The position numbers were made by a program, and so were the translations under genes. Shown piece by piece: positions 46,178-57,413 of a DNA stretch of 64,000 nt. This stretch comes from Paralithodes platypus (Eukaryota; Arthropoda; Malacostraca; Decapoda; Lithodidae), in NCBI GenBank assembly GCA_032716605.1, contig CM064539.1, forward strand, positions 846,590-910,589, given 5' to 3'. Every line of letters starts with the position of its first letter. Position 1 is the stretch's first letter. The notes beneath the pieces are model-generated. The model saw only the letters and a program-made list of their open reading frames with translations. It was not told where the DNA came from and did not search any database.

Positions 46178-46568
46178 GGTTTGGTTTCTTGGCTAGTTCT
46201 GAAAAAGAGGTTCCCATTAAAGGGGGATGGGCGTATTTATTTGCTTATTTATCTTTTTACCCTTTCATTAGTTTCTTCCTTAGACATCCATCAAGCTTAA
46301 AACAAACATCATATGTATTGCCAGCAGGGGCCAAATAACAGAAAAAATAGCCGTCAAAATAGACGGGAACTTAACCTTGAGCGATCGACCTATGTAAACA
46401 TGACGACCGTACGCCCGGATACTACATCCTTCCCGAGGGTGGAAAGGCCACAGGAGGAGGGAATTAGAGAAGTGTTCAAGACAAATTAACAAAAGCGAAG
46501 TCCTTGATTTTTAGTCGATTATTAAATACTGTATGTAAAGGTAAATTTGTGGTATATAGATCATAGTG
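46178..46568. other. PPCS upstream region made of MITE pieces
   Basis: From 46217 a truncated TTAA-type MITE (TTTCTTCCTTAGACATCCAT) runs to about 46305, then directly becomes the right half of a hAT-type MITE (46306-46435, TTGCCAGCAGGGGCC... CTACATCCTTCCC). A promoter must lie in or beyond this; none is recognised. Confidence 0.5.
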
Positions 46569-48759
46569 TCCGCCCCTGGGGGCAAGGGATTAGAATATGC
46601 CCCACGTGCCTTCTGCGTGTCGTAAGAGGCGACTAAAGAGGTTGTGTCGGTGGGCTTGCGACCCCCACCCGGAAAAAAATACGTAGCAAAGATAAACGAA
46701 CAACCATCCTCGGATGCGGACGGACCCTGTGTTGACGAACCCTGACTGACTATGGACAAGCCTACGGACATTCTGAGAATAGGTACATGGAACGTGAGTG
46801 GCATGAATGATGGCACAAAAGAGAAAGAGGTACTGGAAGTGTTAGTGAATGCCAGGCTGGATATATGTGGAATGACTGAGACCAAATGGAAGGGTACAGA
46901 TGTGAGAGAGTGGGAATGTGGAATGGGTGTGTGTGCTGCAGTGAGTGAGGGAGCAGCGAGAGAAGGTGCATGTTTGTTTGTAAGTAACAAATGGAAGGAG
47001 TGTGTAAGAGAATATGGGTCTGTGGGTTCAAGGATTGTGTGGGTGAGAATGAAAGTAGGAATACAAACGTGGGTGATTGTACTCACCTAATTGTAGTATA
47101 CAGGATTTGAGCCTAAGCTCGTGTTGTCCTGTCTCTCTCTCTACATTTATCCAATTTTGCTTTAAAAGTTTGGATATTTCTTGCTCCCACCACCTCCCCA
47201 TCCAACTTATTCCAACACTCAATGCTTCTATACGGGAAGCTGAACTTTCTTACATCAGACTTACATATAACTTTCCTCAACTTACAATCATGACCCCTGG
47301 TTCTTCCCTCGTCCCTCACCACAAAATCTCCCTTGTCGATCTTCTCAAAACCTTTCACACACTTAAACATCATGATCATGTCACCTCTCTCTCTCCTGTG
47401 TGTGTGTGTGTATGTTCCGACAGAGGATAAACTTGTAAGAGAGAAAGAGGAGTTCTGGGTGAATGTAGAGGCGTGCCTGGATAAGTTTGACATGAACGAA
47501 AGAATATTTCTGATTGGGGATATGAATGGTAAGGTGAGTGAGAGGAAAGTTGATGGAGTGGTGGGAGGGTGGGGGGTACCATCAGAGGTAAAAGGGAATG
47601 GTAGTGCACTTGTGGACGTTAATGTGGGGAGGAGGTTGTGGATAGCCAACACCTTCTTCCGACACAAAATGATACACAGGTACACATGGAAAGTGGTGTG
47701 GATGATGAAGGATAAGACAGTGGTGGAACAAAAGTCACTGATTGATTATATATGTGTGGATGAAAGAATGAAGAAATCTGTGATGGATGCTAGGGTGTAT
47801 TGGGGTATTGGAGGGGGTCTTCCTGATCATTATATAGTAGTAGCTAAGGTTAGGATACAAAAAGAAGTGGATAAGGAGAGCTGGAGGGAGGCGAGAGGAA
47901 GGAGGAAGGGTGGAGAGGCTACAGGAGGAGGAAATCAGGGAAGAGTACAGGAGAGCAGTAGAAAGATGACTAGGTGGGTTCGACCTGGAAGATATGGAGG
48001 AAGTGGAGGAGATAAGCAAGGTGTTTAGGGAAGATATCTGTGCAGCATGTGAGGAGCTGTGTGGAGTGAGGAGAAGAGGGAGGGGAGTGAAAGGTACAGC
48101 ATGGTGGACAGATGTAAAAATAGCTGTGGAAGATAAGAAGAAAGCGTATACCTGTAGAGAGTGGTTGGGTAGTAGAGGGAATGAAGATTTGGAGAGGCAG
48201 AAACGAGCGAGGTATTTGGAGAGAAAGAGAGTGGTGAAGAGAGTAGCGAAGAAAAGTAAGAGAAGAGTAGATGAGGAATTTGGAAGAAGGAATCTGGGTG
48301 TAAAATGGAGGGAGTGTAAGAAACTGTTCTGGAAAGAGGTCAAGAAAGTTAGGGAAGGTAGCAAGGGAAACAGTAAGGGTGTGAAAGATAAGAATGGGAG
48401 AATGCTAGCCGAGAAGCAAGAGAGAGTCGAAAGATGGAGGGAGTACTTCAATGAGTTGCTAAATGTAAGGAATGAAGAGCCAGCAAACATAATTGGATAT
48501 GGTATGGGAGGGAGAAGAGGAGAAGTAGTGGAGGAGGAGGTGGGAATCAGGAGGTCAGAAGTGTGGGAAGCTATAAAAAGAGTGAAGTTGGGGAAAGCAC
48601 CAGGAACAGATGGAGTGTGTGAGGAAATGTTGAGGTATGGTGGTGAGATAGTGATCGAATGGGTATGGAAAATGTGCAAACTAGCATGGGAGAAGGGGAA
48701 TGCACCCGATGACTGGAAGACTGCCATAATAGTCCCCCTATATAAGGGCAAAGGGGAAA
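46569..48759 (+). pseudogene. RTE-like LINE, 5' part: endonuclease and start of RT
   Basis: After a short leader with CCCCTGGGGGCAAGGG the ATG at 46752 starts an APE-type endonuclease: LRIGTWNVSG, ICGMTETKWKG, then, past an inserted LINE fragment (47079-47397), IFLIGDMNGKV, SLIDYICV and LPDHYIVVAKV (catalytic Asp-His site). A frameshift near 47990 is followed by the linker (WWTDVKIAVEDKKKAY) and RT start LGKAPGTDGVCEEMLRYGG, DDWKTAIIVPLYKGKG. It stops at 48759, where the transposon with TAGTCC ends begins; the 3' half is missing. Confidence 0.85.
47079..47397 (-). pseudogene. CR1-like LINE 3' fragment inserted in the RTE endonuclease
   Basis: Nearly identical to 34356-34659: encodes [20 protein letters not shown] and the C-terminus ending RDRTTRA, with 3' end AATTAGGTGAGTAC. 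It splits the endonuclease frame between WVIV and VYVPTED. Confidence 0.8.
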
Positions 48760-49206
48760 TAGTCCAGTCAATCTGTAGTTTGATATGGAAAAAATTGCAA
48801 CAGAATTTATTTTTGCTGCAATGTAATCTACATGTCCTCCTAATCAACATACCAAAAGTGGAGGAAAAAGGAAATGGTGGAAAGTTACCTAATTTGCATA
48901 AATCCAATATGGCTGCCAGGCCATTTCCGAAAACCTTAAATTTGCCCTCTTTACTTGTACTTATTGCAATGGGGTGATTTTAATGTCTACACATATATTT
49001 TCAGGGTCCATAAACATGACTGTAAATATATCTACATGCTTCAAATGATATTTTTTGTCAAATCGAAAATAAATAATATATTTTTGTTGGTTCATGTGTA
49101 AGTAATCATTGTGTGTTGGATCTCGGTATTTCCCTTTTTAATTGTGCTGCTTTATCATTTTTTAATCATCTACATATTTTTAACAGTCTCCTTTTCTGTT
49201 TCAGAT

Positions 49207-50251
49207 GCATGATGGAGTCCTGTGTAATTTGCAATGAAACCCTAGACAATGGGGAGGCAACTGTTGTGCTTCGTCAGAAAGGATGTGATGGTATTAGTGA
49301 AGCCAGCAAACTTCGTGGATTGATGCTCACCACTATTGTAGGACAATCTGTGCACAAAAAATGTCGCTTTGAATACTGCAACAGAAATTCCATTAGCCGA
49401 GACCTAAGGAAGAAACAGGAGACTTCATCGACTACCTGCCGTCAGCTCCGATCAAGTGATGGCAAGTTCTTATTTAATGAGCACTGTTTGTTTTGTGGCC
49501 ATCCTGCTAAATACGCTGGAAGGAAAAGAGGATTTGATGTATTCCCAGTCAGGACAGGAGACTTCCAATTGACTATTCAGGATGTGTGTAAAAAACGTGG
49601 GGACTCCTGGGCTCATACTGTACAAAGTCGGATTGAATTTGCCCAAGACTTACATGCAGCAGATGCGATATACCACCAACTATGCAGTACCAATTTCCGA
49701 ACAGGAAAGAAGATACCAGCTATATACAATCAATCAGGTAAAAGTAGTCCGTACACATCAGGCAGGCCAATTGATTTATTGAAAGCAGAAGCATTTTTGA
49801 AAGTGGTTGAGTATTTACAGAAAAATGAGGATATGCAGATATCTGTAAATAATCTTGTTGAGAAGATGAAAGAGTACTGTGACAAGGAAGCATATACTGC
49901 AAAGTACATGAAAGTCAAACTAGAAGAACATTTTGGTAACAACATTGTGATCACAAGCAGTGGCACAAAAGGCAACATTGTCACACTCAGAGCTACAGCT
50001 TCACATATTCTAAAGGAGTTCTACAATTTGCCAAAATTGCAAGACAGTGAGAAAGAGAAGCTTAGGTTGGTTCAGGCAGCTGCAGAACTCATCAAAAGTG
50101 ACATAAAGTCCATGGAGTCTATGGGCGATACTTTTCCTAGCTCTGATGGTATTTGCCTCCCTGGAAAAGAATTCCGATTTTGTTCCAGAGACTTTGCACC
50201 TTCTTCTTCAAACAATCTTCAGCGAGAAACAAGCTGAGCGCTGGGCCAAGA
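49207..50251 (+). pseudogene. N-terminal half of a Cys/His-rich transposon-type protein
   Basis: A frame open from 49113 continues to 50237. A likely 3' splice site TTTTCTGTTTCAG lies at 49192-49204, just before ATGCATGATGG, so the first coding exon may start here (MMESCVICNETL). Visible: CVICNE at the start; VHKKCRFEYCN; HCLFCGHPAKYAG with AYHQLCSTNF-like C/H residues further on, together suggesting zinc binding; then a helical part DLLKAEAFLKVVEYLQKNED. Near 50160 the coding sense appears to shift by one base: the +1 frame gives SDFVPETLHLLLQTIFSEKQ and AERWAKI, which would run into the DIRS at 50252. The residues that should follow are missing. Confidence 0.65.
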
Positions 50252-50675
50252 TTATAGGTTTGACTCCTGTAAGGAGATAAAGAAAACCTAATATTTAGTA
50301 GTGGCCCCGTAATCATTGACGAACATGCCTATTACATAAGGCATCCTCTTCAAACACTAATCCGCCGTAGTTTTGAATCTACCGCGCAGAGCATTTAAAA
50401 ACTGAGGAGCCTTCATCATGAGCGCACGCGACCTCACTCATGGCTTCAGTCATTATGAATTGGGTTCTCACTACGAAAAAACTTCGTAAAAAATAAAAAC
50501 AAAAAGAAAATAAGAAAAACTATCCAATAAGCTTTCCATCATATCGTGGATGTACTTGTGTGGATTTCTGACCAGACGCTGATTCAGGCGTCATTCTTCC
50601 TTCACTGACATATCAAGTAAACCAAAATCCTCAATACATCAACGAATGGGAAGGGGACGGTCGGGAGGGCCCCAG
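50252..50675 (-). repeat. 3' terminal repeat of DIRS family B copy 2
   Basis: Starts TTATAGGTTTGACTCCTG. The block CTCTTCAAACACTAATCCGC to GAATTGGGTTCTCACTACGA and on to GACGCTGATTCAGGCGTCAT is inverse to 59185-59430. Confidence 0.85.
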
Positions 50676-50783
50676 TCGTCAATGATTACGGGGCCACTAC
50701 TAAATATTAGGTTTTCTTTATCTCCTTACAGGAGTCAAACCTATAATTTATTAGTGGCCCCTCCATCATTGACGAACATGCCT
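50676..50783. repeat. Internal complementary region of DIRS family B copy 2
   Basis: 50676-50744 is the reverse complement of 50252-50322; 50745-50783 is the reverse complement of 59440-59476. The junction CCTATAA/TTTATTAG equals the two element ends joined. Confidence 0.9.
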
Positions 50784-51345
50784 GATTTCTAAGACTGGAG
50801 GGGGACATTCGTAATCATATCATAACTCTAGAAAAGCAGATAATAAAAACAACCACATAGTATTCTTACTTTGAAAATATATTTTAACAACGGCGTAGCC
50901 GAAAAAATACAAGAAAAAGGGGGTTCAGGCAGGTGCGTGCTTCAAAGAAGCCTGCCTGACAAAAAATGGGTAACCCTGAAGATTCTGAACACAGATCTGT
51001 AGTTACAAATGCACCCCACTCAACGAGTGGTGACAAAAAATAACAAGTTATAAGTTTATATGTGCACATAATAAACCCCAACATAAACTTGGAGATAAAT
51101 TGCAAAGGAACTCCATTATTCTAAAATTAAATTGCTTTCGCAGCTAAACTACTCTAACAACACCGTTGCTTTGTACTTAACATTGTACTAGCACAATTTC
51201 TCACTGAGAAATTTTCATATCACATTTTAACTTTAAATTGTATCACAGCTCTCATACTCCGGCGGGGTCTAGGGTGTCCTATGTCAACTGACTGCACCCC
51301 CCCCCCCCTTTCCGTGAAAGTAAACAAAAGTGACTGCAGGGCCAC
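50784..51345 (-). other. 3' untranslated region of DIRS family B copy 2
   Basis: Non-coding, AT-rich, with a C run at 51296-51308; matches 3403-4115 of copy 1. Confidence 0.6.
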
Positions 51346-52360
51346 CTAGACCCTCTGCCTTAAAGCTATACATGGTAAGGAAGGTTTGTCTAGAGCAACT
51401 GACAAGTATCTAGACAGAAACGTATGATTAGACGCCCACAACTGCGTGGACGCTATGTCTTCAACTGAAAAAATTTTCAGGAAACGTAAAGAGGCTGCCC
51501 ATTTGCGTAAATCGTGGGCCCGACCCACAACGCCGGGATTACTTTCTTTAATGACTTCTACCAGAAGAGAGGCTAATCGCCGTTTAAGTAAGCGTTTACC
51601 CGTACTTGCTACCCATAAAGCACCTTGGGGGTTTTGAGGAGCTACTCTCAAATATTTGGTTAGAGCTTGCACTGGACATAAATTATGATGCACCTTTCCC
51701 CTTTTTAACGCTGGCACCGTGAATTCAGAAAACACGTGTGCACTATGCTCATTCTTGGCTACAAAACCTGGGGAGGGTGCAATGGAAATACATTCATTAA
51801 GTCTACCAAACCTAAGACAATTAGGTGTGTTGCTCATCGCCGCCAGCTCAGACACTCTGTTTCCGGTGGCCAAAGCCAAAAGGAAAACCGCCTTTTTTAA
51901 GAGTAATGCAAAGTCTGCAGTATTTTGGTACAGACGAGAGTGAAGCAAAGACAAAGCTTTGTCCAGAGACCAAGTAGGCATGAGCTGACGGGGAGGTGGG
52001 CGGAGTTTAAAACATGCTCTCATAAAACCTGTTTCCTCTGCTACCGGTATGGAAAGACCCGTAAGGTCTAAAAAGGGCACTCTAATCGCAGTTAAGTGAT
52101 TTTTTAATGTTACCACAGATAAACGTTTCTGCTCAAACAGATAATTCAAATAATTAAAAACTAATGCCACTGAGGGTACAGTTTGTTCTGTCCTAACGAT
52201 CCAAGAAGTAAAGGCTTGCCAATGTGATTGATACTGTCGTTTTGTAGACTGAGTATATTGATTAAGTAATTTATTTGTCACATCTCTACCGTATGGTGCT
52301 AGCCACTTGGCCTCCTGAATGTCCATAATGCAAAAGTCAGCGAGGTCGCTAGGTTGCCAA
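51346..52360 (-). CDS. DIRS family B tyrosine recombinase
   Basis: The frame is open well beyond its start; the recombinase proper begins around IMDIQEAKWLAPYGRDVTNK (about 52325), overlapping the end of the RNase H frame as in family A. N-terminal part: STKRQYQSHWQAFTSWI and VTLKNHLTAIRVPFLDLTGL. Catalytic part: Arg in [26 protein letters not shown]-x-x-R in [22 protein letters not shown], and Tyr in LSRYLSVAL. About 330 residues, about 50% like family A by eye. No defect is visible, so this frame may still encode active protein. Confidence 0.9.
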
Positions 52361-53265
52361 TCGTGTCTAAGTGGAAATACCCGACCGGGAGCGATACCGG
52401 GTCCGGGCACCACATTTTCAATTGCTGGTACCACAACTGCGCCGGCCACAGTGGCGCGATTAGCGAGACTAAGCCTCGATAATCTCGTAGTTTGTTCACT
52501 ACGTGGCACATTAGTGACGCATCTGGCGGTGGAAACAGATAGATGGAGCTCCATCTGTTCCAGTCTGTCACTAGGGCGTCTGGCCCCCCTGCCGGCGTTT
52601 TCGCCCGGCGGGTGAGGTATAGAGGGAGTTTGTGAGTCTCTTCGGACGCAAAAAGATCCACTTGTGGATGGGAGAGCTCTGCAATCATTAGGTTGAAAAT
52701 GGGTTGCTTGAGCTCCCATTCTACTGTCGTGCTCTGTCTCCGGGACAGAGCGTCTGCCCAGACGTTCGCTACGCCTGGGAGGTAAGATGCGTGAAGATAA
52801 ATATCTAGACTGTTGGCTAGAGCAAAAATCTCTTCCGACACGTTTAGCAACTTCCTTGACCTCGTTGACCCTTGTTTCTGAATACAGTGGACTGCATTCA
52901 GATTGTCCATTCTGAAGGCCACCGACTTGCCCCGTAACGCCGGGCCGTGAGCCTGAAGGAAATACAAGGGGACTAGTAATTCTTTGACATTGATGTGCGA
53001 GATTTCTAAGTGGGACCAAAGCCCCTGACCCTGGTGCCCCTGATTTGACTGAAATCCCCAACCTATTGTGCCTGACGCATCCGTGTCTACCCATACCGTT
53101 GGTGGAGGAGAGGTCCATGACATTATTGAGTGCAATGTTTCCCTCTTCGCCCAGACCGCTAGTAAGGTGTGGATTAATTTCGGGATGGGCCATAATTTTC
53201 CCGCCGGTAAGAGCGGGAAATATTTGTTACCTTCCAATATTAATCGTTTTACTTATCGGGAATTT
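52299..53265 (-). pseudogene. DIRS family B RNase H and C-terminal extension
   Basis: Continues the RT frame after the insertion: [37 protein letters not shown] (first Asp), INVKELLVPL (Glu), [17 protein letters not shown] (Asp), VWADALSRRQ (Asp), then PQVDLFASEETHKLPLYL, SIYLFPPPDASLM and [15 protein letters not shown]. The frame itself is clean; it is called broken because upstream RT is interrupted. Confidence 0.85.
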
Positions 53266-53269
53266 AGAT

Positions 53270-53790
53270 AAAGGTTAAATTATATATCACTGGTACATGA
53301 AATATCCCAACAAATAGTTATAATATAATTACCAACAAGGTATTCGTCGATGGGTGTAATCCAGTCCCCCACACGCGGCTAATTCAATTGCATGACATGT
53401 AGGAATGTTCACATAATACAATATCGATACAATGAACTTAGCTTAAGAGGACTGGTGATGTAGGACTGTTGTTAATATTGTTGTAGATTAATATTTGTAG
53501 CACATGGTGAACTGTGGGTTGAGTCAGAGCCGGGGGAGGAGATGTTGACTGTTTGGTGTTGATTGAGAGACTAAAGGGCCGGCGTCCGATCGCTTCGCGA
53601 AATTACATATGGCTGCCGGCTCATAATAATTATAACCCATAACTTGGTTTCATAATACATCTAGAGCTGATGTAGATATTTATACATTACAGTTAATATT
53701 TAACCTAACTTAAGAATAAACTACAATACACAAAGAACCAGCCGAAATCGTACAAGCGATACGATACCGCCAAATTAAAATGTCCCATTG
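53270..53790. mobile_element. ~520-bp insertion in the DIRS family B RT gene
   Basis: Splits RT between LNWIQLTVKLGRLKV and LILEGNKYFPLL, which are continuous in family A. Borders carry short inverse CGGGAAT/ATTCCCG. AT-rich, no gene; a hairpin-like GCCGGC...GCCGGC pair is at 53579 and 53614. Exact borders uncertain. Confidence 0.55.
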
Positions 53791-54690
53791 GACCAAACCC
53801 TGTCGGGATCATTACCCTATTCCCGACATTACTTTCAACCGGCCCAACTTGACAGTTAGTTGAATCCAGTTGAGAGAGCCGACCAGAGACTCCCAGACCC
53901 TTCGCGTCGTAGTCAGACTGTGAAGAAACCTGAACAGTTTCCTGCGAAACCTGTTGCGATTGTCCACACTCTGACTCAGAGTGAGAGCGGCGGTGTCCCA
54001 GACCAGCCCTATCCACTGAATTACTCGTGAGGGAACAAGGTTTGACTTTACCAGATTTACCTTGAAGCCTAGAGTTTTGACATGATTTAAAATGATATTG
54101 ACATGTTTTATGCATAATTGTTGTGTCTCTGCCACCACCAACTAGTCGTCCAGATACCACAACACTCTGATCCCTTGTTTTAACAATGGCATCAGGGCTT
54201 GCCGGACTAGTTTTGTGAATAATCGAGGTGCCAGGTTCAAGCCGAACGGCATCCTCTGAAAAACAAAATTTTGGTGCCTGATCCGTAAGGCCAAAAACCT
54301 TTGAAATCTTTTGTTGACCGATACGTGCCAATAGGCGTCTGTCAGGTCTAGTGAACACATCCAACCTCCCGGCGGAAGTGTTAGCCTGATTTGGTGTACT
54401 GTTAACATTCTGAAAGATTCGTTGTGAATGTGAAGATTCAGATAAGACAGGTCTACGACCGGCCTCATCTGAACACTGTCCCTTTTGGGAACCAAAAATA
54501 GTTTGGACGTGAATACAGGGTAATTTGGGGGGACCGGGATGATGACATTCTTGGCAATCATTTCCTGGGCTAGTGACTCCACCTCTAAAGAAACAAAATT
54601 CGCCGTTGTCGGCTGACGTAATCGAGGTCGCCGGAGCCACTGCCAAGTGATGCCTTTGCGTGCCACCATCCGTGCCCAAGTGTTTAACGG
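53790..54690 (-). pseudogene. DIRS family B reverse transcriptase with a stop just after the active site
   Basis: Motifs in order: [82 protein letters not shown] followed by TAG (54144-54142), then, in the same frame, [62 protein letters not shown]. Family A has Trp right after YLDD, so the change is TGG to TAG. The insertion at 53270-53790 interrupts the C-terminal part. Confidence 0.85.
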
Positions 54691-54921
54691 CCATGCTTGG
54701 TGACACGTTCGGAACGACCCAGTTAGCAGACAAGGGTTCGCCGGCTGTACTACCCTCGGTTCCTCCGGCCTTAAGGTAGGCGCCGGGAGTGAGAGAGACT
54801 TTAGTTTTTTGATGGTGGGGTTGGTGCTGGCCGCTTCGCCGGCTGGCTGGTGTTGGCCGAAGACTGGCCCTGACCTGGTTTATTTTGGCTGCGTCCTCTC
54901 TGACCTGAAAACCTACTCTGT

Positions 54922-57413
54922 CTATGCCTGTACTGACCCTTGGGGGGAGTGGGAGGACTTAGGCGGAAGAAAAGGTTTAGATCCCCCTGGCTGAGCTTTA
55001 GTAGTAGGCCTGGGTTTGGGGAAGTTAAATGCAGGTTTCTTAGAAGGGGTGGGACTGTGCTTAACGGCCTGTGCCATATTGAACACCGTTCGCCATACTT
55101 CAGGGGACATTAAAGATGGAGTAAGTACTGGTGACATCACCACTTGGTTAGCAATGCGATCAGGTAGCTTGCGAACTAACGACATCCTAAGATCTTGTCG
55201 TGCTCGCACCGCCTCAAGCAAGGCGGTGCGTATGTCACCTAAGGATTGGATTGACGACTGAAGAATCACCGGGATAACTCAACCGATCTTCGAGCATCCG
55301 CGTCTGCGATTGCCTGAGTGGACCGTAGTAAAGACTTAGCCACCTGCTGAGATACTATGTACTGTGAAAACAGGCGAAAAGCTTTTCCCCGTAGCCTAAA
55401 TTCTCTGTCTAGGTGAGTAGGGGTAGGGGTAGTGAACGGGTCCTTCAGTTCACAAAGATTAATCTTAGGGGCAGCTAGGAATGCAAACAAAGCTGACGGG
55501 ACTCCGCCGGCAGAACCCACCGGCATGGAGAACCATGAATGTGTATCTTGAGGGATCTGGTGGGAAGATTTAGAAGTGAAAGTGGTTGCAAAGTTTTGAG
55601 CCTCTACCTCCCAATCCACCCAAGGTCCTGGACCCAACTGTCCCACCTTCAAAACTGGATTAGCTGCGTCGTCTGTGACGGTCTGTAAATCTAGTTCAGG
55701 AGTAAGAGCTGACAGAGTCTTAATATCATTAAACCCATCCAGCTTAGACCAGTCTGAAAATAGTTTTAAAGCTGAGGCAGGGGGTAAAGCAGGCTTAGAA
55801 GCATACACAAAATAATCCTGGTGATAATAACTAGGTATAGCCTTGATGTTTACGTCCAGAACATTACCCAAGGCATCCATGGCCCTTAATTTCTTTGACT
55901 TGTTACCCTGGATAAACCACTCACGCGGTACCGGGAGTTCCCCTGACAAGGTAGGTTGGGCAAGCTCTGGTTTAGAGGGGTTCAAAAGAACCCATGACTC
56001 GTCTGGCCCATAAAGCAGGGGCATAGCTACCTTTCTAAGAGGCGCTTTGTCTAGAGGGGGTGGATTGACATCCGTTATGACCCTGACATTTGAAGTTGTC
56101 AATGCCGCCGTAGCAGGCTTAGTGCTCCTTGCCGGTGACAGAGTAGGAGGGTTTGGAATCTTAGATAAATCAATTGACGTCATCAGAGGCCGTACCGTAG
56201 AACTTGTCGAGGGAGCCCCCAAGTCCATTGTGGGGTTTTCCTGTTGTTGACCAAAAAATTTAGATAAAGCATGAGTAAGCAACCCATCAATTTCTTGTGC
56301 TGTAACAAACTGGTTTGATGAAGAACTTACAGGTGAATCATTATTATCCCGTGCGGCGTCCAAGCCTGAGCCTGACCCTTGTCCTTCCATATCCGAAATT
56401 ATTGAAACTTCGTCTTTTTCCTCCCGATCCTCCTGAGAAGACCCTGCCGAGGCAGGGGTACCTTGTTTCCAAGATAAGTCTGGGATAGAGGATGGGATCG
56501 CCGCGTCCCTGTGGACGTCGGCTACTGTGTGACTCGTATGAGTCGGACGTGGGTGGTCAGACCCTGGTTGAGCAAACCGCCAAACACCGAGGCCCTGGCC
56601 TACGCTCTCTTGAGAGTCTGAAACATTCTCAATTATTGAACCTCCTGAACTTTCCATTTCCAGGGTTAAAATATTAATTGGCAAATCCTCTTTAGGGACA
56701 GGCGCTGCACTGGACTCTGAGGCCGTAACACAAACTCTGTCAGGTGTAGAGGTACGATGAGATCCACTAGACTTTGGGGAATGTCGAGAGGACTTCCGAT
56801 GTGAATCCTTTTTGGAGGATTTATGGCTGCGGTGTGACCGCGAACTATTCTTAGATCTGGAGGATTCTCCGCCGTGACCACTGGTGGAACCTTCCGTCTT
56901 ACTCTTCTTACTCGCCGGTGAAGAGGCACGACTAGATGACTGGTGTCTGGGAGGTGACCTTGACCTAGATCTCGCCCGCGACGAGGAGGCGGATGCCGGG
57001 GGTGTAGGCTCTCTCGGGCGTTTAGGTGTAGTCGCAGACGATACAGAACCCTGACTAGTCTCCGTCGGCTTAATACTCGTGACTCTAGAGGAACGTTTAG
57101 GGGGAGGGTGTTCTGACAGCAATCTATCCCAAAGTGGGACGTTGTCACATTGAAGTGACTTATGCGCGACAATGGTAGTGTAGGCCGACATCTGTTGTCG
57201 AACCTCTCTCAACGCTACCGCCGCGGTCTTATCATTCTCACAAAGGACTTTAACAGCTAATTGAGAGCAAAAGGAACAATTATGCATAACCCAGAGACCC
57301 CTTGAACGGTCTAGACATTTAACACACCTTATGCAAAGGGTGTGTGCAAAAATAGGGATACCAGCACAAGTAGGGGTAATGCACAGGGCAAAAACTGGGG
57401 CCACGGTAGCCAT
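54922..57413 (-). pseudogene. DIRS family B gag with one frameshift
   Basis: ATG at 57413. The N-terminus has a Cys pattern [20 protein letters not shown] then [19 protein letters not shown]; the middle is Ser/Arg-rich with ARSRSRSPPRHQSS and SRSKNSSRSHRSHKSSKKDS (about 56980-56780); then acidic stretches and the conserved region VAMPLLYGPDESWV and YHQDYFVYASKPALPPASAL shared with family A. The frame stops at 55266, but the next piece (IQSLGDIRTALLEAVRARQD to the basic tail ending 54922) continues the family A alignment in another frame, so a single frameshift lies near 55266-55275. Confidence 0.8.

Noticed and set aside
47735..48907. 390-residue Ser/Leu/Pro-rich frame antisense to the RTE-like LINE
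   Set aside because: It is antisense to a clear RT frame with purine-rich codons; no motif of its own.
49113..49206. Extended N-terminus of the transposon gene from 49113
   Set aside because: The stretch is hydrophobic and AT-rich and is followed by a good splice acceptor (TTTTCTGTTTCAG), so it is more likely intron.
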